Assembly: GCA_945917385.1 (NCBI GenBank)
Contig: CAMEHJ010000003.1
Span: 1-18,196 of the forward strand
Source of the DNA: an uncultured bacterium
GTDB taxonomy: Bacteria; Bacillota_A; Clostridia; Oscillospirales; Oscillospiraceae
Length of the DNA: 18,196 nucleotides
Direction: 5' to 3'
Within the stretch, counting starts at the first letter, position 1. Each line of letters starts with the position of its first letter. Under the pieces are notes generated by a model. That model was not told where the DNA came from, ran no database searches, and saw only the letters and a list, made by a program, of their open reading frames with translations. Below are positions 1 through 8,484 of this stretch, piece by piece. The translations under genes and the position numbers were made by a program.

Positions 1-1476
<1,476 letters not shown>

Positions 1477-1525
1477 CCACTCTATTCAAGATTTTGACTG
1501 GTAAAATTAAATAACATTTCAAACC

Positions 1526-1545
1526 CGTTCCAGAATCCTGAAACG
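1526..1545 (-). terminator. Possible weak terminator hairpin after the EFR1 gene
   Basis: Read on the minus strand, an 8-bp stem (CGTTTCAG / CTGGAACG, one T-G wobble) encloses a 4-base loop 12 bases after the stop at 1558. The following sequence is AT-rich but lacks a clean T-run, so termination would be inefficient if it occurs. Confidence 0.3.
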
Positions 1546-1557
1546 CTTTTGACCCGC

Positions 1558-2331
1558 TCAGCCGTTTTCGAGATAGAGACGGTTCGGCTTTCTGCCCTCA
1601 AAATACTTGCCCAGCCGTTCCTTCGCCGCGTCGATGCGCGCCTGCGGGATAAATCTCGCTTCGTGCGGGCAGATAGCTACGCAGCGCATACAGCGGATGC
1701 AGCGGCTTACGTCGGTGTGGATCTCCATGTTCAGCGCCTTCACCGGGCAGAGATCGACGCAGTGGCCGCAGTAGGTGCATTTTGAAGCGTCGAACTCAGG
1801 GGGCGCAGTTTTGCCCTGAATGACGATATACGGGCGCTTTCCCGGAACTTTCGGGCAGAAATGCGCCGTACCGGCATCGAGTGCCGCCTTTATCCGGCGG
1901 GAGAAATCCGCAAGCTCTTTACGGTCGTCCTCGTCCGGTCTGCCGGCGCCGTACTCGCGCAGGATGGAGTGCCGGGCATTTGCCGTGACGCCCGCCACGG
2001 GCACAAAGCCAAGCTCCGTCAATCTATCCTCAAGCTCAAGCAGAGCATCGTTAAAATGACGGTTGCCGTACACGACCGCGAACACCGCGGGCGTATTATC
2101 GCCGCGCATCTGCGACAGTCTCTCAAGCGCCGTCGGCGCGACGCGGCCTTCGTACACGGGCAGCGCGATTACACACAGGTCGTCCTTCCCGAAGCGCCGG
2201 GAGGAAAAGTCCGCGCCCTGCTTCGTGAGGTCTATGCGCTGTACGCCGTCGCCGCTCCACGCGGTGCACAGGGCGTTTGCAACGGCCACGGTGCCGCCGG
2301 CGGGGCTGAATGTGATTTTATATACTGACAT
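1558..2331 (-). CDS. EFR1-family ferredoxin: flavodoxin-like domain plus two [4Fe-4S] clusters
   Basis: Predicted cytoplasmic electron carrier of 257 aa. Residues 1 to about 155 look like a flavodoxin fold: an FMN phosphate-loop-like segment follows strand 1 (SPAGGTVAVANAL, 9-21), with further loops at VIALPVYEGRVAP (54-66) and AVVYGNR (85-91). Residues 183-225 hold two classical motifs, CTYCGHCVDLCP (Cys 185, 188, 191, 195) and CIRCMRCVAICP (Cys 211, 214, 217, 221), as in 2[4Fe-4S] ferredoxins. The ATG has GGAG 5 bases upstream. It lies between the CD1247-like gene and nifJ on the same strand. Neighbouring PFOR is a plausible electron source, but that is inference. The partner of EFR1 proteins is generally not known. 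Family assignment is good; exact role unknown. Confidence 0.88.
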   Translation of the reverse strand: MSVYKITFSPAGGTVAVANALCTAWSGDGVQRIDLTKQGADFSSRRFGKDDLCVIALPVYEGRVAPTALERLSQMRGDNTPAVFAVVYGNRHFNDALLELEDRLTELGFVPVAGVTANARHSILREYGAGRPDEDDRKELADFSRRIKAALDAGTAHFCPKVPGKRPYIVIQGKTAPPEFDASKCTYCGHCVDLCPVKALNMEIHTDVSRCIRCMRCVAICPHEARFIPQARIDAAKERLGKYFEGRKPNRLYLENG

Positions 2332-2347
2332 TTTCGCTCCTTACGGC

Positions 2348-2376
2348 AAAATCCTCCCTGTATAAAGGAGGATTTT
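2348..2376. terminator. Bidirectional-looking hairpin between the CD1247-like gene and the EFR1 gene
   Basis: A perfect 10-bp stem (AAAATCCTCC at 2348-2357 and GGAGGATTTT at 2367-2376) surrounds a 9-base loop. On the minus strand it comes 10 bases after the stop at 2387 and ends in only four T, just before the EFR1 SD (AAGGAG). It may be a leaky terminator or an RNA-processing or stability stem rather than a full stop. Confidence 0.55.
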
Positions 2377-2386
2377 ACTCATTATA

Positions 2387-2860
2387 TTAATCTTCGTCCT
2401 CTTCGCCGAGGTCGAACTCAAGAGTCTCGCCGCAGCCGGGGCACTTGATGGAGCCGGTTTCGAGGGTGTCCTCGTCGAAGCTTATCTCCTCGCCGCAGGC
2501 GGGGCAAGTGACATCGTAGATAACGCCGTCGTATTCAAGCTCGTCATCGTCGTCGGGCATATCTTCCTCGTCGCCGCAGCAGCCCTCGCAGTCGCCGCAC
2601 TCGCCGGAGCACGCCTCGCAGACGTCTTCGGGCGTATCAAGGTCACAGACCAGCTCCTCAAGATAGCCGAGCTCCTCCGCCATGTCGTCAAGCACCTCGG
2701 CGTGATCCATATCGGTCGCCTGAAGGTCTTCTATCTCGTGCGCCATGTCCGCGAGCAGATCGTTCAGTGCCGCCCACAGCTTGCCGTCCTTGGATTCGGG
2801 GTCTACGCCCAGCCCGTCGGTCAGACCTTTGAGGTATGCGGCCTTTTCAACAACAGTCAT
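2387..2860 (-). CDS. CD1247-like acidic protein with Cys-rich block and C-terminal zinc ribbon
   Basis: A 157-aa, strongly acidic protein of unknown function. The N-terminal 70 residues (VEKAAYLKGLTDGLGVDPESKDGKL, then helical acidic repeats) match what I recall of the clostridial CD1247 N-terminal domain and are probably coiled-coil. A cysteine cluster follows (Cys 72, 81, 84, 88, 91, 94, 95), then an Asp-rich linker (about 97-110). Last comes a zinc ribbon, CPACG and CPGCG (Cys 119, 122, 140, 143). The ATG at 2860 is chosen because AGGAGG (2869-2874) stands 8 bases before it; the frame opens 16 codons earlier, but that extension would run through the efp terminator. No catalytic motif is visible. 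The gene lies directly behind efp. It may be a nucleic-acid- or metal-binding accessory protein, but that is only a guess from the zinc ribbon. Confidence 0.8.
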   Translation of the reverse strand: MTVVEKAAYLKGLTDGLGVDPESKDGKLWAALNDLLADMAHEIEDLQATDMDHAEVLDDMAEELGYLEELVCDLDTPEDVCEACSGECGDCEGCCGDEEDMPDDDDELEYDGVIYDVTCPACGEEISFDEDTLETGSIKCPGCGETLEFDLGEEDED

Positions 2861-2868
2861 TTTGAAAA

Positions 2869-2874
2869 CCTCCT
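2869..2874 (-). promoter_or_regulatory. Ribosome binding site of the CD1247-like gene
   Basis: AGGAGG on the minus strand, 8 bases before the ATG at 2860. It begins only 5 bases beyond the T-run of the efp terminator, so it can be transcribed only by read-through or from a promoter inside efp. Confidence 0.8.
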
Positions 2875-2879
2875 CTGTT

Positions 2880-2906
2880 AAAAAAGCGGGGGAAGCGCTC
2901 CCCCGC
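2880..2906 (-). terminator. Rho-independent terminator of efp
   Basis: Minus strand: an 8-bp GC-rich stem (2886-2893 with 2899-2906, GCGGGGGA / TCCCCCGC) with a 5-base loop is followed by six T (2880-2885). It begins 8 bases after the efp stop codon. This is a textbook intrinsic terminator. Confidence 0.88.
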
Positions 2907-2914
2907 AAGAATTT

Positions 2915-3478
2915 TTATGCTCTGCTCAGATACTCGCCGGTGCGGGTGTCGATCTTGAGCTTCTCGCCTACCTCGATGAACAGAGGAACCTTGATCTCTG
3001 CGCCGGTCTCGAGGGTGGCGGGCTTGGTCGCGTTGGTGGCGGTGTTGCCGGCAAAGCCCGGATCGGTCTCGGTGACCTCAAGCTCCACAAAGAAGGGAGG
3101 CTCAACACTGAAGACCTTGCCCTTGTAGGACAGGATGGTGCACTCCATATTCTCCTTGACGAACTTGAAGTTGTCGCCCAGAACGGAACCGTCAACCGGC
3201 TCAAGCTCGTAGGTTTCGGGGTTCATGAAGTAGTAGAGGTTGCCGTCGTTGTAGCTGTACTCCATGGTCATACGGTCAACGGTAGCACTCTCGAACTTGG
3301 CGGTGGGGTTGAAGGACTCTTCACGGATGGCGCCGGAGATGACCTTCTTGTACTTGGTTCTGACAAAGGCAGCGCCTTTGCCGGGCTTAACGTGCTGGAA
3401 CTCAATAACCTGGCAGACATCATTGTCGTACTCAAAAGTAACGCCGTTTCTGAAATCGCCCGCGGTAATAGTAGCCAT
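2915..3478 (-). CDS. efp: Translation elongation factor P
   Basis: EF-P binds the ribosome between the P and E sites and relieves stalling at consecutive prolines. The 187-aa length and three beta-barrel (KOW/OB/OB) layout are standard. The KOW domain is about residues 1-63, OB about 66-125 and the C-terminal OB about 130-186. The domain-I tip loop reads [12 protein letters not shown], with Lys34 at the position that is post-translationally modified in many bacteria. No modification enzyme is visible in the window. The C-terminal signature ([25 protein letters not shown]) is intact. The start has GGGAGG about 9 bases upstream. The gene follows an M24 peptidase gene, an arrangement also seen as yqhT-efp in Bacillus subtilis, but a promoter candidate lies in the 106-base gap, so efp can be transcribed alone. 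Confidence 0.98.
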   Translation of the reverse strand: MATITAGDFRNGVTFEYDNDVCQVIEFQHVKPGKGAAFVRTKYKKVISGAIREESFNPTAKFESATVDRMTMEYSYNDGNLYYFMNPETYELEPVDGSVLGDNFKFVKENMECTILSYKGKVFSVEPPFFVELEVTETDPGFAGNTATNATKPATLETGAEIKVPLFIEVGEKLKIDTRTGEYLSRA

Positions 3479-3520
3479 ATATAGGGACCTCCCATATCAG
3501 TTTATATATTTAGCCCTCTT

Positions 3521-3549
3521 ATTTTACAGTATACACGCCCGTTTTGCAA
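3521..3549 (-). promoter_or_regulatory. Sigma-A-type promoter of efp
   Basis: Minus strand: -35 TTGCAA at 3544-3549, a 17-base spacer, and -10 TAAAAT at 3521-3526 (5 of 6). It lies in the peptidase-efp gap, about 43 bases before the efp start. Confidence 0.55.
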
Positions 3550-3584
3550 GCATTATTTCTCTCGCGCGCGGATTTTGCTTGCTC

Positions 3585-4658
3585 TTATCCGAGAATCAGC
3601 AGCTCCTTCGGCGCTTTAGTGATATTTTCGCAGCCGCCCTCGCGGATAATGACGACGTCCTCGATGCGAACGCCGAAGCGTCCCGGCAGGTAGATGCCCG
3701 GCTCGGCGGAGCACACCGCGCCCGCAGGCATCGGCGTATCGCCGCTTGGGTTCGCGCTCGGCCACTCGTGGATATCAAGTCCCAGTGAGTGCCCGAAGCC
3801 GTGGCCGAAATATTCGCCATAGCCCGCGTCCGCGATGACCTTCCGCGCGGCGGCGTCGATATCCCGCCCCAAAACGCCGGCGCGCGCGGCCGATATGCCC
3901 GCAAGCTGCGCTCTGAGCACGGTGTTGTACACGTTTTTCATCTCGTCGGTCGCGTATCCGACGGCGACGGTTCTCGTCATGTCGGAGCAGTAGCCGTTTT
4001 TTATGCTGCCGAAGTCCATTGTAACGAAGTCGCCCTCGCATATCACCCTGTCCCCCGGTACGCCGTGGGGCATACTGGTCTTTGTGCCGGTGACGACGAT
4101 GGGGTCAAAGGAATTGCCCTCGGAGCCGTTACGGAGCATCTCATACACAAGCGCCGCCGCGACCTCGCGTTCGGTCATGCCGGGTCGGATAATGTGCAGA
4201 ACCTCCTCCAGCGCCCGCTCGCTTATCCGCTGCGCCTCACGCATGGAGGATATCTCATCTTCATCCTTTGAGGCGCGAAGATGCTCGAAAAGGTCTCCGG
4301 CGCAGCTTAGTTCAAGCCCCAGCTCCCGCTCTAAGGCGAGAAATCGCGCGTAGCTGAGCTTCGTGTCCTCCGCCGCGAGCGCATAAACACGCTCTGCGCG
4401 CAGAATGTCCTTTATGCACGAGGTGAGCGGGCGTCGGCGGTCATAGAGCACCACCTGCACGCCCTGCGCCTGCTGCTGCGCCGCCTCGATATAGCGCGAG
4501 TCCGTTATGAGCCACGCGCCGCCGCGCGTCACCACCACCGCCCCGTCCGTAAACGCGAAGTGAGCGGCGTAGCGCTGATTCTTCTCGTCCGTTATGAGTA
4601 TGGCGTCAAGCTTTCTCTGCCTGAGCGCTTCCTGTATTTTCCGGATATTATTCGTCAT
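3585..4658 (-). CDS. M24-family Xaa-Pro peptidase (aminopeptidase P / prolidase type)
   Basis: A cytoplasmic two-metal peptidase expected to hydrolyse the bond next to proline in short peptides. The 357 aa show a creatinase-like N-terminal domain (about 1-125) and the pita-bread catalytic domain (about 133-350). All five metal ligands are present: Asp215 (TMDFGS), Asp226 (CSDMTRT), His290 (GHGFGHSLGL), Glu319 (SAEPGIY) and Glu333 (RIEDVV). His198 (MPHG) is also conserved. The length matches the roughly 355-aa YqhT/PepQ-like group rather than the longer E. coli PepP. AGGAG lies 8 bases before the ATG. The start overlaps the histidine kinase stop by 4 bases (ATGA), so the gene is translationally coupled to the two-component system. 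efp lies downstream. Substrate preference (dipeptide or longer) cannot be decided from sequence. Confidence 0.95.
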   Translation of the reverse strand: MTNNIRKIQEALRQRKLDAILITDEKNQRYAAHFAFTDGAVVVTRGGAWLITDSRYIEAAQQQAQGVQVVLYDRRRPLTSCIKDILRAERVYALAAEDTKLSYARFLALERELGLELSCAGDLFEHLRASKDEDEISSMREAQRISERALEEVLHIIRPGMTEREVAAALVYEMLRNGSEGNSFDPIVVTGTKTSMPHGVPGDRVICEGDFVTMDFGSIKNGYCSDMTRTVAVGYATDEMKNVYNTVLRAQLAGISAARAGVLGRDIDAAARKVIADAGYGEYFGHGFGHSLGLDIHEWPSANPSGDTPMPAGAVCSAEPGIYLPGRFGVRIEDVVIIREGGCENITKAPKELLILG

Positions 4659-6052
4659 ATGCCTGTCTCCTCAAAGCTTGGTCTTGGGAACGACACGGAA
4701 AACACCGAGCCGCGCGGCTTGTTCGGCCCGACGCTTATCGAGCCGCCGTGCAGCTTCACCGTGTCGTGAACGATGGCAAGGCCGAGGCCGCTGCCGCCCG
4801 TCTCGCGGGAGCGCGCCTTGTCGATGCGGTAAAAGCGGGTGAAGATGTTGTATGTCTCCGTTTCGGGGATGCCGATGCCCGTGTCCTCGACACGGAGTAT
4901 GACGGCGTCGTCGGTCGCCTTCAGCTTCAATGTCACGCTTCCGTCGGGAACGTTGTATTTTATCGCGTTCTCGGTGAGGTTGAAGATTATGTGGAACATA
5001 TCGTCCACCGTCGCCATGACGACGCAGCCATCCTCAAGCTCGCAGCGGATGCGCACATGCCGCTCGTCCGCGAGCGGGCGCAGAAGCACTATCGCGTCCA
5101 CCGCCACCTGCTTTACATCCACCGGCTCCGGTATGACGGAGATATCGTCGTCAAGGCGGGACAGGTCGAGCAGCTTTTCGGTCGTGCGCTGCAGCCGCTC
5201 CGCCTCGTGGCCGATGTCGGTGACGAACTCGCGCATGGTGTCCGTATCCATGTTGTCGCTCTGCACGATGCTGTCCGACAGAAGCCTTATGGACGCCAGC
5301 GGCGTTTTCAGCTCATGCGACGCGTCGGAGACGAAGCGGCGGCGCTGCCGCTCGGTATCGTCAAGGCGCTCGGTCAGCATATTGAACTCCTTGCCCAGCT
5401 CCGCTATCTCGTCGCGCCCGGTGACCTCAAGCCGGTGCTTGTAGTCCCCGCCCGCGACAACGCGCATCGAGCCCGCAAGCGACCGAATACGGCTGAGCAG
5501 AAACGAAAAGTATACGGCCGAGATAATTACGGCGATAGTGACGACGATGACGGAGATGACCCGAAGCTGCGTCTGCAGGTCAATGATTATCTGCGCGCGC
5601 TCATCGTCCCGCTCCTGAAGGCAGACAGCGCCGCTGATGCGCCCCTGACGGCTGACGGGGACGGCACAGCTTGCAAAAAAGCTCTCGTCCCTGAAGGACG
5701 CGCGAAACACGTTCTTGCCGGCCGCTGCCGTTATCAGGTCGTCATTGTCGGTCTTGCGCCCCGCGCCGGAAACGCTGTCGTACAGCACATTTCCCTCCGC
5801 GTCCGCGACCGTTATGCGCGCAAAACCCCGGATATCCAGCAGTCTCAGCACCTCGGCAACGCTCTCGGAGTCGGGCCTGTCCAGCTTTGCAAGCGCGGCG
5901 GCCAGCGTCGAGGCCTGTCCGCCCATCGCGTTCTCCTTTTCGTGGAAGGCGGTGTCGCGCGCGGTGATTATCGGATAGATATTCACAAGCAGCAGCATTA
6001 CCGCCAGCAAAACCCCAAGGAACGCGAATATCTGAACTCGCATACTTCGCAT
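4655..6052 (-). CDS. Membrane sensor histidine kinase (HAMP-HisKA-HATPase_c, PhoR/WalK-like)
   Basis: 465 aa. TM1 is at about residues 6-29 and TM2 at about 164-186. Between them lies an extracytoplasmic sensor of about 130 residues (RITVADAEGNVLYDS suggests a PAS/Cache-like fold). HAMP spans about 187-239. HisKA carries the phospho-acceptor His246 in SHELKTPL. The ATP-binding domain shows the N box (LTENAIKYN, Asn362), G1 (DTGIGI, 390-395) and G2 (GGSGLGLA, 419-426). The kinase would autophosphorylate and pass phosphate to the adjacent response regulator. I start at the ATG at 6052: GAGG (6061-6064) lies 8 bases upstream and overlaps the regulator stop. An upstream TTG at 6073 is less likely. 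The signal sensed is unknown; an envelope role is inferred from the divergent carboxypeptidase gene. Confidence 0.95.
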   Translation of the reverse strand: MRSMRVQIFAFLGVLLAVMLLLVNIYPIITARDTAFHEKENAMGGQASTLAAALAKLDRPDSESVAEVLRLLDIRGFARITVADAEGNVLYDSVSGAGRKTDNDDLITAAAGKNVFRASFRDESFFASCAVPVSRQGRISGAVCLQERDDERAQIIIDLQTQLRVISVIVVTIAVIISAVYFSFLLSRIRSLAGSMRVVAGGDYKHRLEVTGRDEIAELGKEFNMLTERLDDTERQRRRFVSDASHELKTPLASIRLLSDSIVQSDNMDTDTMREFVTDIGHEAERLQRTTEKLLDLSRLDDDISVIPEPVDVKQVAVDAIVLLRPLADERHVRIRCELEDGCVVMATVDDMFHIIFNLTENAIKYNVPDGSVTLKLKATDDAVILRVEDTGIGIPETETYNIFTRFYRIDKARSRETGGSGLGLAIVHDTVKLHGGSISVGPNKPRGSVFSVSFPRPSFEETGI

Positions 6053-6062
6053 CCGTCTTACC

Positions 6063-6749
6063 TCAATCGGCAAAGTAATAGCCTACGCCCCACTTGGTGA
6101 CGATATACCGCGGCTGCGCCGGGTCAAGCTCAAGCTTCTCGCGCAGGCGGCGGATGTGCACATCCACCGTCCTGGTGTCTCCCTGATAGTCGTAGCCCCA
6201 CACGAGGTCGAGCAGGCTCTCGCGGGAGTAGACCTTGCCGGGGTTCTTCATCAGAAACAGGATAAGGTCAAACTCCTTCATCGTAAGCTCCACCGGCTCG
6301 TCGCCCTTCCATGCGCTGCGGCGCTGCTCGTCTATGCTGATGTGGCCGCAGCGGATAACGCCGCTGTGCTCCGCTTCGGGAGTGGCGGTCATCGCCGCGC
6401 GTCTGAGCAGCGCGCGCACACGCGCCTTGAGCATCAGGATGTTGAAGGGCTTCGTCACATAGTCGTCCGCACCGGACTCAAAGCCCATGAGCACGTCACT
6501 GTCCTCACTGCGGGCGGTGAGCATGATGATGGGGACGGTCGAAAAGCTCCGTATCTCCTGGCAGGCTTCAAGCCCGTCCTTCTGCGGCATCATCAAATCG
6601 AGTATTATAAGGTCATACCCGCCGGCGCGCGCCATGTCAACCGCCGTCTGCCCGTCGTAGCAGGCGTCCACCGTGTAGCCCTCGTTCTCAAGATTGAATT
6701 TTATGCCCTTGACGAGCAGCTTCTCATCGTCTACCACAAGAATTTTCAT
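6063..6749 (-). CDS. OmpR/PhoB-family response regulator
   Basis: 228 aa. The receiver domain (1 to about 118) has the acidic pair Asp7/Asp8, phospho-acceptor Asp51 (IILDLMMP), Thr78 and Lys100 (VTKPFN). The C-terminal winged-helix DNA-binding domain (about 129-226) ends with the typical RTVDVHIRRLREKLE and YIVTKWGVGYYF segments. It would bind direct or inverted repeats at target promoters when phosphorylated by the kinase encoded 10 bases downstream. GGAG stands 7 bases before the ATG. The gene is divergent from the D-Ala-D-Ala carboxypeptidase gene across 170 bases. I found no convincing minus-strand promoter there, only a TATAAA at 6851-6856 without a good -35. Family certain; regulon unknown. 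Confidence 0.96.
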   Translation of the reverse strand: MKILVVDDEKLLVKGIKFNLENEGYTVDACYDGQTAVDMARAGGYDLIILDLMMPQKDGLEACQEIRSFSTVPIIMLTARSEDSDVLMGFESGADDYVTKPFNILMLKARVRALLRRAAMTATPEAEHSGVIRCGHISIDEQRRSAWKGDEPVELTMKEFDLILFLMKNPGKVYSRESLLDLVWGYDYQGDTRTVDVHIRRLREKLELDPAQPRYIVTKWGVGYYFAD

Positions 6750-6804
6750 GCCGTTTCTCCATATTCTTAATCGTGCGCATACGGGTTTGTTTAATTATTC
6801 CGTC

Positions 6805-6833
6805 TTGCATTTTAGCTGTGGAAACCTTATAAT
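6805..6833 (+). promoter_or_regulatory. Sigma-A-type promoter of the carboxypeptidase gene
   Basis: -35 TTGCAT at 6805-6810 (TTG matches, the rest is poor), a 17-base spacer, and a perfect -10 TATAAT at 6828-6833. A start near 6840 would leave a leader of about 80 bases. Confidence 0.55.
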
Positions 6834-6851
6834 AAAGCTTACCATTCTTAT

Positions 6852-6881
6852 TTATACACAGTGTAAAACACAACATACACT
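6852..6881 (+). promoter_or_regulatory. Possible sporulation sigma-E-type promoter upstream of the carboxypeptidase gene
   Basis: CATACACT at 6874-6881 matches the Bacillus sigma-E -10 consensus CATACAnT at every position. A weak -35-like TTATACA (6852-6858) stands 15 bases before it. The -35 agreement is poor, so this is a candidate only. It is relevant because B. subtilis dacB, in the same enzyme family, is a sigma-E gene. Confidence 0.3.
6855..6865. promoter_or_regulatory. Operator-like palindrome in the regulator/carboxypeptidase intergenic region
   Basis: TACACAGTGTA is a perfect inverted repeat around a central A. It extends to 9-base arms (6851-6869) with two mismatches. It lies about 15 bases downstream of the sigma-A start predicted for the carboxypeptidase gene, where a bound repressor could act. 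The binding protein is unknown. Confidence 0.35.
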
Positions 6882-6919
6882 ATTACTATATCACATTCCT
6901 GACAAAACGGGAGAGGAAA

Positions 6920-8425
6920 ATGAAAAAAATCCGTCAGCTTACTCTTTTTGTTATAATCTGCCTGCTGTTCTCCACGGCCGCACCCGCCGCCTTCGCGCTC
7001 GAAGCGCCGCAGCTTAACGGTCAGGCCGCCATCGTCGTGGACCTCGACTCCGGCAAAATCATTTACGAGCTTAACAAGGACGAAGAGCGCTCCCCCGCAA
7101 GCCTTACGAAGATAATGACCGTGCTTCTCACGCTTGAGCGGCTTGAGCGCGGTGATTTTGCCCTGTCCGATATGGTGACCGCGGGCGCGGACTGCCGTCA
7201 GGGCATGGGTGAGGACAGCTCCTCCTCCGGTATCCTGCCGGGAGTCACGCTGTCGGTCGAGGATCTGCTCTACTGCGCGCTGCTCCAGTCGGCAAACGAG
7301 GCCTGCAACATCCTCGGCAGCTTCGTCGCCGGCAGCATCACCGAGTTCGTTGACCTGATGAACCAGAAGGCCGCCGAGCTTGGCTGCGAGCACACGCATT
7401 TTGCGAACACCAACGGCCTGACCGCCGAGGGTCACTACTCAAGCGCTTACGACCTGTATATCATCACCAAGGCCGCGATGCAGTACCCGCTGTTCATGCA
7501 GATTGCAAACACCCAAAGCTATCAGGCCGCCTCCCCCGCCGTCAATAACGGCTACCCCATCTCAAACTCAAACGCTCTTATCTCCGCAGGCTCGATATAC
7601 GGCAGCAACTACCTGTATGACGGCGCCTCCGGCGTAAAGACCGGCTACACCCGCGCGGCGGGCTACTGTCTTGTCTCCACGGCACAGCGCGGCGCGATGA
7701 GCGTTATGGCGATCGTCCTCGGCTGTGACGGTCAGCTCAACTCCGACAGCAAGGAATACTGGAACTTCATCGACAGCCGCACTCTCTACGACTGGACCTT
7801 CGACAATTTCAGCTACCGCAACATACTCAGCACGACCGAGCCTATCACCCGCGTGAACGTCTCTCTCGCCGCGGGCGACGGCGTTGCGATTCTCCGCCCG
7901 GCGGAGGATCTCACGCTGCTGATGCCGAATGAGGTGCCGACCGAGTCCATTGTGCGCAGCATCACGGTATATGAGCAGAAGCTTGTCGCGCCGATCGCCG
8001 CGGGTACGGTGCTCGGTGAAATGCGGCTGAGCGCGGACGGCGTCATATACGGCACCGTAAAGCTTGTCAACAGCTCCAGCATTGAGCTTTCGAGAACCGA
8101 GTACATCAAGACCCGCATCCACGATATTCTCTCAAACGGCTGGGTCATCGCGGCGGGCTGTGTCATCGGCTTCATCCTGCTTATGTACATAGTGCTTGTG
8201 CTTCGCTACCGCAGGCTCAGGCAGAAGCATCTGCGCGAGGTGCGCCGCGCCGAGCAGCAGCGCCGCGCCGAGCGCGAACGCGCCTACGCCAAGGCAAACT
8301 CCGCAAAACAAGTCCCGAAGAAAACCCCCGTCCGCCGCACAGAGCCGGACGACCCCGACGATTTTGACATCGACGCCATTCTCAAGGACGACTTCTTTGA
8401 CGACGACTTCTTCACGGGAGAATAA
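6920..8425 (+). CDS. D-alanyl-D-alanine carboxypeptidase (S11, DacF/DacB/PBP5 type) with C-terminal TM and acidic cytoplasmic tail
   Basis: A penicillin-binding serine peptidase that trims the terminal D-Ala from peptidoglycan pentapeptides outside the membrane. 501 aa. The signal peptide is about 1-26 (basic MKKIRQ, hydrophobic core, AFA cleavage site). Active-site motifs are Ser61-Leu-Thr-Lys64, Ser124-Ala-Asn126 and Lys240-Thr-Gly242. A PBP5-like C-terminal beta domain spans about 305-390. Instead of the usual amphipathic anchor, a full hydrophobic segment at about 407-429 is followed by a roughly 72-residue tail. The tail is very basic first (430-475, RRLRQKHLREVRRAEQQRR), then acidic and aromatic (478-501, ending KDDFFDDDFFTGE). 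This makes it longer than the usual 390-430 aa. GGAG precedes the ATG by about 7 bases. It is divergent from the two-component system. Enzyme class certain; vegetative or spore-cortex role undecided. Confidence 0.94.
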   Translation: MKKIRQLTLFVIICLLFSTAAPAAFALEAPQLNGQAAIVVDLDSGKIIYELNKDEERSPASLTKIMTVLLTLERLERGDFALSDMVTAGADCRQGMGEDSSSSGILPGVTLSVEDLLYCALLQSANEACNILGSFVAGSITEFVDLMNQKAAELGCEHTHFANTNGLTAEGHYSSAYDLYIITKAAMQYPLFMQIANTQSYQAASPAVNNGYPISNSNALISAGSIYGSNYLYDGASGVKTGYTRAAGYCLVSTAQRGAMSVMAIVLGCDGQLNSDSKEYWNFIDSRTLYDWTFDNFSYRNILSTTEPITRVNVSLAAGDGVAILRPAEDLTLLMPNEVPTESIVRSITVYEQKLVAPIAAGTVLGEMRLSADGVIYGTVKLVNSSSIELSRTEYIKTRIHDILSNGWVIAAGCVIGFILLMYIVLVLRYRRLRQKHLREVRRAEQQRRAERERAYAKANSAKQVPKKTPVRRTEPDDPDDFDIDAILKDDFFDDDFFTGE

Positions 8426-8441
8426 TTGAACAAATAATCTC

Positions 8442-8474
8442 AAACGTCGGAACACGCTTGGTGTTCCGACGTTT
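8442..8474. terminator. First of two tandem hairpins between convergent genes
   Basis: A perfect 14-bp stem (8442-8455 with 8461-8474) around the loop GCTTG begins 16 bases after the carboxypeptidase stop. No T-run follows on the plus strand, so by itself it is more a stability or processing stem than an intrinsic terminator. Confidence 0.55.
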
Positions 8475-8484
8475 CGGCATACCG

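Noticed and set aside
4748..6100. A 450-codon plus-strand open frame over the histidine kinase gene
   Set aside because: It is antisense to a kinase with every expected motif. The product is a low-complexity Arg/Ala/Val-rich translation with no domain.
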